A DNA stretch of 12,868 bases from JBDTLH01 sp039934875 (GCA_039934875.1 JBDTLH010000226.1:1-12868); one strand, 5' to 3'. Counted from the stretch's first letter, positions 1-6,241 are shown. The notes: generated by a model from the letters alone, not told the origin. Made by a program: numbers and translations.

Positions 1-2
1 AG

Positions 3-449
3 AAGTCCTTCTACGACGGACTGACCCTGGGAGGAACTTTCGAGATCGCGGATGGCAAGTTTACCAATCCGCAGACCCAGGGAGATATAGAAGCCTTAAG
101 TGAACAAGCGGAAGGTAACCCCAAGGGCGTTCCCGATGCCATCGTATCGGACCTGAAGGGCCAAGGCATGCTGCGGCAGGGAATATTGGATTTTAGCGAT
201 GTAACCGTTCTGGCTCCCGGCATCCACGCGAAGCTGCATGGCACCCTCGACGTTGCCACCAAAGAACTTGATTTGCGAGGGACTGCCTTTGGCGACGTCA
301 CCCTGGCAAACTCCACCACCGGTATGAAATCGTTTCTGCTCAAGATCATTGGCCCCTTCCTCAAAAAGAACCACAAGGGAGGTTCCGTGATTCCGTTCAC
401 TATCAAAGGGAAGTATCCGCACGTCACTTATAAAACTGACCCAATGTAG
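3..449 (+). CDS. AsmA-like C-terminal domain protein (5' partial)
   Basis: The frame is open from the window edge to a TAG stop at 447-449, about 148 codons with no start visible, so only the C-terminal part of a larger protein is present. The visible piece has a G-x-F-x-I-x-[DN]-G-x-F pattern near its start. It is followed by a segment of the type 'LDFSDVTVLAPGIHAKLHGT', then LDLRGTAFGDVTLANSTTG and a basic tail (KSFLLKIIGPFLKKNHKGG) ending in an IPFTIKGKYPHVTYK strand. This order matches the C-terminal beta-helical repeat region of AsmA-like envelope proteins (AsmA_2/DUF3971 type) as I know them from Acidobacteriota. Members of the family are anchored in the inner membrane, span the periplasm and have been linked to outer-membrane assembly and lipid transport. 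The next gene starts about 38 nt downstream, so the two could share a transcript. The family call is by motif recognition only. Confidence 0.72.
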   Translation, partial: KSFYDGLTLGGTFEIADGKFTNPQTQGDIEALSEQAEGNPKGVPDAIVSDLKGQGMLRQGILDFSDVTVLAPGIHAKLHGTLDVATKELDLRGTAFGDVTLANSTTGMKSFLLKIIGPFLKKNHKGGSVIPFTIKGKYPHVTYKTDPM

Positions 450-487
450 TTAGAGGACGAGACACTCATCCGGTGTATCCTCCATCC

Positions 488-1054
488 ATGAAGCTGCTAT
501 TCACGGCCGCCGTACTCCTGCTCGTTGCTCTGGGCGCTTTATCCTGCGTTGGCCAGCAACCGTATCCTAAGCCGCAAATCGCATCCGCCGCGGGAAAGCT
601 CGCGCCGGATTTCACGCTCGAAGATTCCCAGGGCAAACCCTTCACGCTTTCGCAGCAGCGTGGCCATGACGTTGTGCTCTATTTCTACCGCGGCTACTGG
701 TGACCGTTCTGCATGAAGCAACTGCGCGAGTTCGCGCAGCGTAAAGCAGATTTCGACAAGCTGGATACGGAATTGGTGGCAATCAGCATAGACGACCGTG
801 ATCACGCCCATAAAGTATTTACCGAGATTGCCCACCGCAATGTGCGCATCCTGAGCGACCCCGGAGCAAAGGTGATTCAGCAGTATGGCCTGTTGCATAG
901 CAAGGGCCACGCCGACCAGGACATCGCAATCCGCGCCACCCTCTACATCGATAAGGGCGGCAAAGAGGTGTTCCGCCGCGTCAGCCAAACCGTCCCGGAC
1001 ATACCTACCGCCGATGAAGTTTTGAATAAAATACGAGCAGCGCAGCGCCAGTGA
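488..1054 (+). CDS. Redoxin/peroxiredoxin-like selenoprotein with a UxxC active site (TGA at 701-703 read as Sec)
   Basis: Two open stretches in one frame (to 700 and from 704) are separated by a single TGA. Together they give a complete AhpC/TSA-type thioredoxin-fold protein of 188 residues counted from ATG 488. There is an N-terminal hydrophobic signal (MKLLFTAAVLLLVALGALSC), with a Cys that makes a weak lipobox. The redoxin core follows: APDFTLEDSQGKPFTLSQ, the strand VVLYFYRGYW, then the active site U-P-F-C-M-K-Q-L, then LVAISIDD and the C-terminal ATLYIDKGGKEVFRR. The TGA falls exactly where homologues carry the first Cys of the W-C-P-[FY]-C motif. It is Sec72 from this start; a GTG at 473 would add five residues. 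The resolving Cys is kept and the coding quality is equal on both sides. A SECIS-like hairpin follows (own entry). Expected role: thiol- or selenol-dependent peroxide reduction or disulfide exchange outside the cytoplasm. Automatic annotation would probably call it truncated or split. Alternative: a point nonsense mutation of TGC/TGT. Confidence 0.85.
708..750 (+). promoter_or_regulatory. Bacterial SECIS element (putative) downstream of the Sec TGA
   Basis: A perfect 7-bp stem CTGCGCG (722-728) / CGCGCAG (733-739) closes the tetraloop AGTT. The loop starts 25 nt after the TGA and has G at its second position. An outer helix TCTGC (708-712) / GCAGA (746-750) is possible, with an internal loop between the two helices. 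Known bacterial SECIS elements lie inside the coding region right after the UGA, with a short stem, a small loop carrying G in its first two positions, and roughly 16-37 nt between UGA and loop; SelB binds the loop. This hairpin fits those limits and is translated as part of QLREFAQRKA. No selA/B/C/D gene lies in the window. Confidence 0.72.
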
Positions 1055-1093
1055 GCTTTCTTTGGCCCAACATCGGATAGAGGGTGTAATCTG

Positions 1094-1591
1094 GTGCAAA
1101 CCATGGCTAGCAGCACCGTCCCCTCCTCCGCGCTCTTCCTTGTCCGTCTGCTCGTCGGATGGGTTTTTCTGGTAGAAGGCATTCTTAAGTTCATGTGGCC
1201 GGAGCAACTTGGCTACGGACGCTTCCTCAAGATAGGCATTCCCGGCGCACACTTCGCCGCACCCATCGTCGGCGGCCTTGAAATCCTCTGCGGCATTCTG
1301 CTTATCGTCGGACTATTCACCCGCTTCGCCGCCGTGCTTCTCCTGATTGATATATGTGTTGCGATCGTCTCCACCAAGGTCCCCATTTTGCTAGGGCATA
1401 ATGTGTGGCACTTCCAACTCGCCGACAACGTTAAGCGCTACGGTGTCCTCAGCATGTTGCATGAATCGCGCACCGATTTTTCCATGCTGTTGGGCCTCAT
1501 CATCATCCTGATCACCGGACACGGCGCCGCCGCAATCGATTATGCCCGCAAGCGCAGCGGCACCGGACGGCGCGTAGTTCGCAACAGCTAG
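1094..1591 (+). CDS. DoxX family membrane protein
   Basis: A 165-residue protein with four hydrophobic segments at about residues 13-32, 54-75, 77-94 and 127-143. It has the DoxX-type signature R-[LI]-x-x-G-x-x-F-x-x-x-G-x-x-K-F near the N-terminus (RLLVGWVFLVEGILKF) and the central GGLEILCGILLIVGLFTR segment. DoxX proteins are small inner-membrane proteins related to thiosulfate:quinone oxidoreductase subunits, and many are of unknown function, with links to thiol redox stress. The GTG start at 1094 is chosen because AGAGGG (1079-1084) lies 9 nt upstream; the ATG at 1103 would leave an 18-nt gap. It follows the selenoredoxin gene by 39 nt in the same direction, so a two-gene unit with a redox theme is plausible. 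A loop of about 35 residues (95-125) with two His and a Trp lies between the third and fourth segments. Confidence 0.85.
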   Translation: MQTMASSTVPSSALFLVRLLVGWVFLVEGILKFMWPEQLGYGRFLKIGIPGAHFAAPIVGGLEILCGILLIVGLFTRFAAVLLLIDICVAIVSTKVPILLGHNVWHFQLADNVKRYGVLSMLHESRTDFSMLLGLIIILITGHGAAAIDYARKRSGTGRRVVRNS

Positions 1592-1731
1592 CGCCCTCCC
1601 TTACCTCTGACGGATTATAGAGCGCCGCTTTTTTGCGCGTATCCGGGCTGAGCGGGAAACCGTAGTACTCCTACGTCTTCCGGAATAATTCATTCGGGGT
1701 TCCTGCATTGCTCACCTTTGCTTGCCGTTCA

Positions 1732-1760
1732 ATCCGCGTCTATCCGCGAAATCCGCAGCC
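1732..1760. repeat. Short tandem repeat with 10-nt period (ATCCGCG type)
   Basis: Two consecutive 10-mers, ATCCGCGTCT (1732-1741) and ATCCGCGAAA (1742-1751), are followed by a partial third, TCCGCAGCC. They lie in the 212-nt gap between doxX and the glycosyltransferase gene. Period and style match the repeats around pyrB and the GxxExxY gene although the base sequence differs. The rest of this gap shows a T6 run near 1630 and an imperfect palindrome at 1680-1697; neither is a convincing terminator. Confidence 0.5.
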
Positions 1761-1803
1761 TGTTCTTGCAACCGTCCTGCTACACTGCCCCTCTAAGGTA
1801 TGA

Positions 1804-2553
1804 GTGGATCACCGCATGTACAGCATCGTCATTCCCGCTTACAACGAGGGCCAGCGCCTCGCACCCACCCTGGAGAAAGTGCTGGCCCACATTGCCGAGC
1901 AGCGTTGGAGCGCGGAGGTCCTGGTGGTTAACGACGGTTCGACCGACAATACCGCCGATATCGTTCACGCCTACTCTCGTGCCAACCCATCTCTGCGCCT
2001 TATAGAGAACCCGGGCAACCGGGGCAAAGGCTTCGCGGTAAAAAATGGGATGCTGCACGCCTCCGGCGCCGTTCTGCTGATGACCGATGCCGACCTCTCC
2101 TCGCCCATCACCGAAGCGGGCAAACTCTTTGCCGCCATAGAAAGCGGCGCCGACATCGCCATCGGCTCCCGCTGGGTCAACCCCGCCCTGCAAACCGTGC
2201 GCCAGCCCTGGTATCGCCAGCTCGGCGGCCGCGGCTTTAACATGGTCATTCGCGCCATCCTCGGCCTTCGGCAGAAGGATACGCAGTGCGGATTCAAGGC
2301 ATTCACCCGCCCCGCGGCGCAGCGGCTCTTTCCCCTGCAACACGTCGACCGCTGGGGCTTCGACCCCGAACTCTTGTTCCTAGCCAAACGATTTAAGATG
2401 CGCGTGGATGAGGTTGGCGTCGAATGGGCGCACGACGAGCGCTCCAAAATCAATCCCCTCAAGGACGGCTTTCGCATCGTCAATGACGCTTTGCAGGTAC
2501 GCAAGAACGCCCGCGCCGGCATCTACGGCAGTGTCCATGCCGCCACCGCATGA
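1804..2553 (+). CDS. Family 2 glycosyltransferase, dolichyl-phosphate beta-glucosyltransferase (DPG synthase) type
   Basis: A GT-A fold enzyme of 249 residues. Visible motifs: the N-terminal nucleotide-binding strand SIVIPAYNEG, VVNDGSTDNT at 42-50, NRGKGFAVKNGM, the metal-binding D-A-D at about 95-97, AIGSRW, then GRGFN and KDTQCGFKAFTR (about 159-169) and RWGFDPELLFLA. The last three are characteristic of the DPG-synthase subgroup, which moves glucose or another hexose from a nucleotide sugar to a polyprenyl phosphate on the cytoplasmic face of the membrane. There is no C-terminal TM segment, so it is probably peripheral. The start is either GTG 1804, with AAGG 4-5 nt upstream, or ATG 1816, giving MYSIVIPAYNEG and looking natural for the family but with a poorer ribosome site. 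It converges on the MerR gene, 73 nt away. The acceptor and sugar cannot be read from sequence. Confidence 0.9.
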   Translation: MDHRMYSIVIPAYNEGQRLAPTLEKVLAHIAEQRWSAEVLVVNDGSTDNTADIVHAYSRANPSLRLIENPGNRGKGFAVKNGMLHASGAVLLMTDADLSSPITEAGKLFAAIESGADIAIGSRWVNPALQTVRQPWYRQLGGRGFNMVIRAILGLRQKDTQCGFKAFTRPAAQRLFPLQHVDRWGFDPELLFLAKRFKMRVDEVGVEWAHDERSKINPLKDGFRIVNDALQVRKNARAGIYGSVHAATA

Positions 2554-2626
2554 CTGCTCGCGATTGTGATCGCCTTGCGGCTTGAGTCCTGAGCTTTTTG
2601 GCATCCTGACGCTAAGACTCGAAGAG

Positions 2627-3037
2627 CTATCGCCGCTTCAACAGATCTCGCACGCTCTCCAGCTCCTGCTTGATCTTCTTGAGCTCCGCCGCTTTGCTCT
2701 TGCCCTTCCCCGCCGCGCCGGAAAACAACATCGGCTGCCGCCGCGCCTTGCTGGATTCCTCCTTCATGAACTGCCGCGCCCCGGCAATGGTGTATCCGTC
2801 CTGGTAAAGCAGCCGCTGGATGTGCAACGCCAACTCCACATCCCGCTGGCGATAGAGCCGCTGCCCGGTGCTCGACTTGGTCGGCTTCAACTGCGGAAAC
2901 TCCGTCTCCCAGAAGCGCAGCACATAGGCCTCCAGTTGCAGCAGCTCCGCTACTTCTCCAATGCGGAAATACAACTTATCGGGCACTGTCACCTCGATAG
3001 GCTGTGCTTTCTTCTTCGCTGCCGTAGCCTTGGCCAT
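2627..3037 (-). CDS. MerR family transcriptional regulator
   Basis: A 136-residue protein. It has a basic N-terminal tail, a MerR-type winged helix-turn-helix (about residues 24-45, FRIGEVAELLQLEAYVLRFW), the wing and second helix pair with the typical G-Q-R-x-Y-R-x-x-D-V motif (about 58-66), and then a helix with QDGYTIAGARQFM. The C-terminus is a charged helix (KAAELKKIKQELESVRDLLKRR), probably a coiled-coil dimer helix. There is no Cys-based metal site or long effector domain, so the inducer is unknown. This short architecture is that of the conserved regulator often found near ihfA-type genes in other phyla, a general memory that I cannot check here. GGAG lies immediately against the ATG, a poor spacing. 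It is divergent from the zinc-ribbon gene with a 101-nt shared upstream region and may control it. Confidence 0.88.
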   Translation of the reverse strand: MAKATAAKKKAQPIEVTVPDKLYFRIGEVAELLQLEAYVLRFWETEFPQLKPTKSSTGQRLYRQRDVELALHIQRLLYQDGYTIAGARQFMKEESSKARRQPMLFSGAAGKGKSKAAELKKIKQELESVRDLLKRR

Positions 3038-3138
3038 CTCCGCATCATGCTATCATCGACGCCGCCCCATGCAAGCAATATCTGCATCCTCCTTGCGCCG
3101 CACCCGCCCCTTCATTTAGCTTCGCTGATAGATACCGG

Positions 3139-3822
3139 ATGATGACTTCGCCTAACCTGTGCCACCGCTGCGGCAACCATTTAGAGCAAGGTGCTGCCTT
3201 CTGTACCCAATGCGGTGCGCCTCAGATCAGAGTAAACCTGCCCGAAGCCGTGCCCTCCGGATCCCCACCTTCCGAAGCCCCTGGGCACGGGCTCGCTCCG
3301 GACGTTTCCACAACAATGAACGGTCAAATCCAGTGGCAGCGTGCCTTTCTCGCCACCTTTCTGCCAGCGGTCGCCGCCATTCTTCTGCTGATGGTCAATC
3401 CCTTCTTTTCCTACTCCTTCTTTGTCTGGATCGGCCTCGCCGGTTACCTCAGCGTGCGCTTCTATCGCCGCCGCGCCGCCGCCGCGCTCATTAACGCCGG
3501 CATAGGGGCACGTCTCGGCGCTGTCGTGGGATTGTTCTGTTTCCTGTTGGAATCCATCCTCATCGCCATCGGATACGTGGTCGAGCGCGCCTCCGGTAAC
3601 GACGTGCGCAAACTCCTCTCCGACCAGATGCACAACGCCGTCGCTGCCAATCCCAATCCCGATGCGGTAAAGATGGTGAACCAGCTTCTGGATCGGCCCC
3701 ACGCCCTGGTGCTGCTGCTGGTGATTGCCGCCTGCATCCTCTTCGTAAGTTTTCTACTTGCCGCGACCCTGGGCGGTACACTCGCCGGAGCCGCCCAGTC
3801 CCGCAACCGTACCCCGCGTTGA
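3139..3822 (+). CDS. Zinc-ribbon membrane protein of unknown function
   Basis: A protein of 227 residues. An N-terminal zinc ribbon has C8-x2-C11-x10-C22-x2-C25 (LCHRCG...FCTQCG). A Pro/Ser-rich linker of about 35 residues follows, then four predicted membrane segments at about 69-88, 91-108, 124-148 and 189-212. A polar stretch of about 40 residues (150-187, DVRKLLSDQMHNAVAANPNPD...) sits between the last two and probably faces one side as a small helical domain. Zinc-ribbon plus multi-TM proteins of this kind are common hypothetical proteins in Acidobacteriota, and the ribbon usually lies in the cytoplasm. Two ATGs in a row (3139 and 3142) could start it; no clear ribosome site is visible. 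It is divergent from merR and upstream of pyrR in the same direction, with 182 nt between. I do not recognise a defined family. Confidence 0.82.
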   Translation: MMTSPNLCHRCGNHLEQGAAFCTQCGAPQIRVNLPEAVPSGSPPSEAPGHGLAPDVSTTMNGQIQWQRAFLATFLPAVAAILLLMVNPFFSYSFFVWIGLAGYLSVRFYRRRAAAALINAGIGARLGAVVGLFCFLLESILIAIGYVVERASGNDVRKLLSDQMHNAVAANPNPDAVKMVNQLLDRPHALVLLLVIAACILFVSFLLAATLGGTLAGAAQSRNRTPR

Positions 3823-4004
3823 GACAGACCGCCCTACCGCTTGCGGGAAGGCAGCGGTGTGGGGCATGGCGCGCTTCGGCGCCCGAGGCACAAACCCGCT
3901 CTTCGAGCAAACCTTTCAGCCGGGAGATATATCCCGCTTAAGCCGCCGAGGGGTGCTCCCAGTTGCCTCTACCCACACTACAACCGTATGATTCTCTTTT
4001 CCCT
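3823..4004 (+). promoter_or_regulatory. Leader/intergenic region of the pyr operon with small hairpins
   Basis: 182 nt lie between the zinc-ribbon gene and pyrR. Candidate stems are ACCGC (3836-3840)/GCGGT (3854-3858); GGCGC (3868-3872)/GCGCC (3879-3883), which can also form a UUCG-type tetraloop; and CGGGA (3921-3925)/TCCCG (3932-3936), followed by the palindrome GCTTAAGC (3936-3943). I do not see the purine-rich binding-loop consensus used by Bacillus PyrR, nor a terminator with a U-run. A promoter and UMP-responsive control of pyrRBC are expected here by gene order, but no site can be named with confidence. Confidence 0.3.
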
Positions 4005-4574
4005 ATGACAACCACTTCTACCGCCGAACTGCGCGAAAAAGCCCGCATCATGTCCGCCTCCGAGATCGAGCGCACCCTCGTTCGCCTCGCGCACGAAATG
4101 GTCGAGAAAAACAACGGCGCCGACAATCTTGCGCTGGTCGGAATCAAGCGCCGCGGCGTCCCCCTCGCTCAGCGCCTCGCCAAACTCATCTCCGATATCG
4201 AGAAAAAGCCCGTCGCCGTCGGCACCCTCGATATCCAGTTCTATCGCGATGACCTCTCCACCGAAGGCCCTAAACCCATCGTCCATCCCGGCGAAATCGG
4301 CTTCGATGTCAACGGCAAAAACGTGGTCCTCTGCGACGACGTCCTCTACACCGGACGCACCATTCGCGCCGCCCTCGACGCCCTTTTCGACCACGGACGC
4401 CCCCAGCGCGTGCAGCTCATGGCGCTCATCGATCGCGGCTGGCGCGAGCTGCCCATCGAAGCGCAATTCATCGGACGCAACGTGCAGACCTCCGCCCGCG
4501 AAATAATCGAAGTAAAATTGCGCGAAATCGACGACTCCGAAGAAGTCCTCGTCATGGAAAGGACCGGCGCGTGA
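4005..4574 (+). CDS. pyrR: PyrR: pyr operon regulator / uracil phosphoribosyltransferase
   Basis: 189 residues, close to the usual length of about 180. It is a type I PRTase fold. The PRPP-binding loop VVLCDDVLYTGRT is at residues 107-119, with the two acidic residues at 111-112. Before it come the GIKRRGVPLAQRLA segment and DIQFYRDDLST, both typical of PyrR; after it come LMALIDRGWRELPIEAQFIGRNV and EVLVMER. In Gram-positive bacteria PyrR binds pyr mRNA in response to UMP to cause attenuation and has weak uracil PRTase activity; whether it binds RNA in this organism is not shown. ATG 4005 is preferred over an upstream in-frame TTG at 3963 because it gives the family's N-terminus, although no Shine-Dalgarno is visible. 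It is first in the order pyrR-pyrB-(GxxExxY)-pyrC. Confidence 0.95.
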   Translation: MTTTSTAELREKARIMSASEIERTLVRLAHEMVEKNNGADNLALVGIKRRGVPLAQRLAKLISDIEKKPVAVGTLDIQFYRDDLSTEGPKPIVHPGEIGFDVNGKNVVLCDDVLYTGRTIRAALDALFDHGRPQRVQLMALIDRGWRELPIEAQFIGRNVQTSAREIIEVKLREIDDSEEVLVMERTGA

Positions 4575-4607
4575 ACGGAGATTCTTGGCTTTTCCCCCTT
4601 GATCCCT

Positions 4608-4640
4608 CTTATCACCGCTCGTCATTGTTAATCACCGCCC
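4608..4640 (+). repeat. 10-nt-period repeat, copy A (+), before pyrB
   Basis: The repeat reads CTTATCACCG, CTCGTCATTG, TTAATCACCG, CCC: three 10-nt units with a short tail, in the 85-nt gap between pyrR and pyrB. It aligns over its length with the reverse complement of copy B2 and with copy C. It ends 19 nt before the pyrB ATG and so occupies part of the untranslated region between the two genes. Confidence 0.65.
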
Positions 4641-4659
4641 AACTACCTTGAACGGCTCT

Positions 4660-5619
4660 ATGCCTCCGACCACTCACCCCTTCTCCACCGGATCGCTGCT
4701 CGACACCGCCTCCCTCTCCCGCGCCGAGATCCTGCATCTGCTCTCCGACGCCCGCAGGTTCGCCGTCCCCCGCTCCAACGAATTGCTCGCCACCGCTCCC
4801 GGAAAAACCGTTGCTCTGCTCTTTTACGAGGCCAGCACCCGTACCCGCATCTCTTTCGAATTCGCCGCGAAATCCATCGGCGCCGTCACCACCATCGTCA
4901 CCGCCAATGTCTCGAGCATCGACAAAGGGGAGTCCCTCATCGACACCGGACTCACTCTTCAGGCGCTCGGCTCCGACAGCATCGTCATCCGCCATCCCTC
5001 CGCCGGCGCGTCCCACGCCCTCGCCCGCACCCTTCGCATCCCGGTCATCAACGCCGGAGACGGCACCCATGAACATCCCACACAGGCCCTGCTCGACGCC
5101 TACACCCTCTTGCAACACCGCCCCTCGCTCGACCGCCTGCGCATCACCATCGTCGGAGATATCCTGCACAGCCGCGTCACCCGCTCCAACCTTCATCTGC
5201 TGGTCAAGCTGGGCGCCCAGGTCACCCTCTGCGGCCCTGAGGCGCTCTTGCCCGACGGCTTTCGAGATATCGTAGATTACGAATACCGCGCGCAGGTCAC
5301 CATCCAGCGCGAACTCGATAATGCCCTGTCCAATGCCGATGCAGTGATGATGCTGCGCATCCAGAAAGAGCGTCTCGAAGGATTTGAGGTGGATCTCGCT
5401 ACCTATGTCCGCGACTATCAACTCAACTCGGAACGCCGCGGCCGCGCCGATCCCGACCTGCTGATCATGCACCCCGGCCCCATGATCCGCGGCCTGGAAA
5501 TCTCCAGCGAAGTGGCTGACGGCCTCGGCTCCCTCGTCCTCGAACAAGTCACCAACGGCGTCTTCATCCGCCGCTCCGTCCTGGCTCGCGCATTGCAAAG
5601 GGACAGTGATGAACGATAA
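4660..5619 (+). CDS. pyrB: Aspartate carbamoyltransferase catalytic subunit
   Basis: 319 residues, a normal ATCase catalytic chain of about 310. The carbamoyl-phosphate binding motif S-T-R-T-R is at 59-63, H-P-T-Q at 139-142 followed by ALLDAYT, the MMLRIQKER segment comes later, and H-P-G-P at 271-274 is followed by MIRGLEI. It makes N-carbamoyl-aspartate from carbamoyl phosphate and aspartate, the committed step of pyrimidine synthesis, in the cytoplasm. ATG 4660 is preferred over TTG 4648; no strong ribosome site is visible because copy A of a repeat fills the upstream gap. The last codons (RDSDER and TAA) lie inside repeat copy B1, so the C-terminus seems to have been rewritten by that repeat. 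No pyrI regulatory subunit is seen nearby. Confidence 0.96.
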   Translation: MPPTTHPFSTGSLLDTASLSRAEILHLLSDARRFAVPRSNELLATAPGKTVALLFYEASTRTRISFEFAAKSIGAVTTIVTANVSSIDKGESLIDTGLTLQALGSDSIVIRHPSAGASHALARTLRIPVINAGDGTHEHPTQALLDAYTLLQHRPSLDRLRITIVGDILHSRVTRSNLHLLVKLGAQVTLCGPEALLPDGFRDIVDYEYRAQVTIQRELDNALSNADAVMMLRIQKERLEGFEVDLATYVRDYQLNSERRGRADPDLLIMHPGPMIRGLEISSEVADGLGSLVLEQVTNGVFIRRSVLARALQRDSDER

Positions 5620-5620
5620 G
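5601..5620 (-). repeat. 10-nt-period repeat, copy B1 (-), overlapping the pyrB stop
   Basis: On the minus strand it reads CTTATCG, TTCATCACTG, TCC, a two-unit version of copies A, B2 and C. It encodes the final residues and stop codon of pyrB. With copy A (+) it brackets pyrB as an inverted pair. About 20 nt further (5639-5658) a second tandem pair with 10-nt period appears, GCCGATCAAC then GCCGATCAGG. Confidence 0.6.
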
Positions 5621-5703
5621 CAAAAAAGCAAGCGGGGCCGCCGATCAACGCCGATCAGGACAGGAAGGGAAAACATGCCCTTGCTAGTCAGCGATTTGCA
5701 AGA

Positions 5704-5736
5704 GGACGGTGATTAACGGTGATGAACGATGATAGG
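5704..5736 (-). repeat. 10-nt-period repeat, copy B2 (-), overlapping the GxxExxY start
   Basis: Minus-strand units: CCTATCATCG, TTCATCACCG, TTAATCACCG, TCC. It contains the likely start codon of the GxxExxY gene (ATG 5722, or GTG 5719) and forms an inverted pair with copy C at 6242-6265, differing mainly by one extra 10-nt unit. The two copies enclose the whole gene. Confidence 0.7.
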
Positions 5737-6216
5737 ACCACCGAGATCATTGGAGTGGAAGAGCGGACAGAGAAGTTTCAGATTTGTGCGGAGAACCCAA
5801 GAGAATTTCTGCACAGTGAAATAACGGACCGGATCATCAAGGTGTTCTACGAGGTGTACAACGAACTCGGCCAGGGCTTCCTCGAAGCGGTTTACGAAAC
5901 GGCAATGTTTATCGCCCTCAAACAAGTCGGGGTGGAAAACGTACACAGGCAATTTGAGGTTCCCGTGACCTTTCGGGGTCAGCGAATTGGCTTGTATAAA
6001 GCTGATCTGCTCGTTGAATCATCCGTGATCGTCGAACTCAAAGCAGCCTCAATGATTGACAAGGCTCATGAAGCGCAATTGCTTAACTATTTACGTGCGA
6101 CACCCTATGAAGTCGGACTCCTGCTCAATTTCGGAACGCGCCCGACGCTGCGCAGACTCAATTTTTCGAATCTTAGAAAGAATCATCGCTCCCCACCAAT
6201 AATCAATGCCGAATAA
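5722..6216 (+). CDS. GxxExxY family protein (PD-(D/E)XK nuclease-like)
   Basis: 164 residues. A helical segment SEITDRIIKVFYEVYNELGQ leads into the family signature G52-F-L-E55-A-V-Y58. Then comes a PD-(D/E)XK-like core: D95 in LYKADLLVE, and E105-L-K107 in VIVELKAA, followed by HEAQLLNYLRAT and VGLLLNFG. This is the full GxxExxY domain. The family is predicted to be nuclease-like and its function is unknown. It is widespread and often multicopy in environmental bacteria. The first 30 residues and the last 12 (ending SPPIINAE) are outside the domain and look like translated flanking or repeat DNA. It interrupts pyrB-pyrC in the same direction, and its codon use is less C-rich at third positions than in pyrB or pyrC. 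Inverted repeats B2 and C enclose it. Best read as an accessory insert carried with those repeats. Confidence 0.88.
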   Translation: MNDDRTTEIIGVEERTEKFQICAENPREFLHSEITDRIIKVFYEVYNELGQGFLEAVYETAMFIALKQVGVENVHRQFEVPVTFRGQRIGLYKADLLVESSVIVELKAASMIDKAHEAQLLNYLRATPYEVGLLLNFGTRPTLRRLNFSNLRKNHRSPPIINAE

Positions 6217-6241
6217 CGTTATCTGATAGCTTTTGGTCTTG

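Noticed and set aside
473..1054. Two separate small genes (473-703 and 713-1054) for the redoxin
   Set aside because: Both are in the same frame, separated only by a TGA at the active-site Cys position. The second would start inside the active site and lack the N-terminal half of the fold.
539..1252. Minus-strand open frame of 237 codons opposite the redoxin and doxX
   Set aside because: It runs across two real plus-strand genes and has no recognisable domain. It is open by composition only.
2554..2626. Intrinsic terminator between the glycosyltransferase and MerR genes
   Set aside because: Only a 5-bp stem (GCGAT/ATCGC, 2560-2573) without a T-run is present; a T5 near 2596 has no stable stem before it.
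2582..3142. Plus-strand open frame of 186 codons over the MerR gene
   Set aside because: Leu/Arg-rich shadow with no domain; the minus strand encodes a clear MerR protein.
4612..5676. Long minus-strand open frame (354 codons) opposite pyrB
   Set aside because: It is the shadow of the GC-rich pyrB codons; its product is low-complexity, rich in G, A, E and D, with no family motif.
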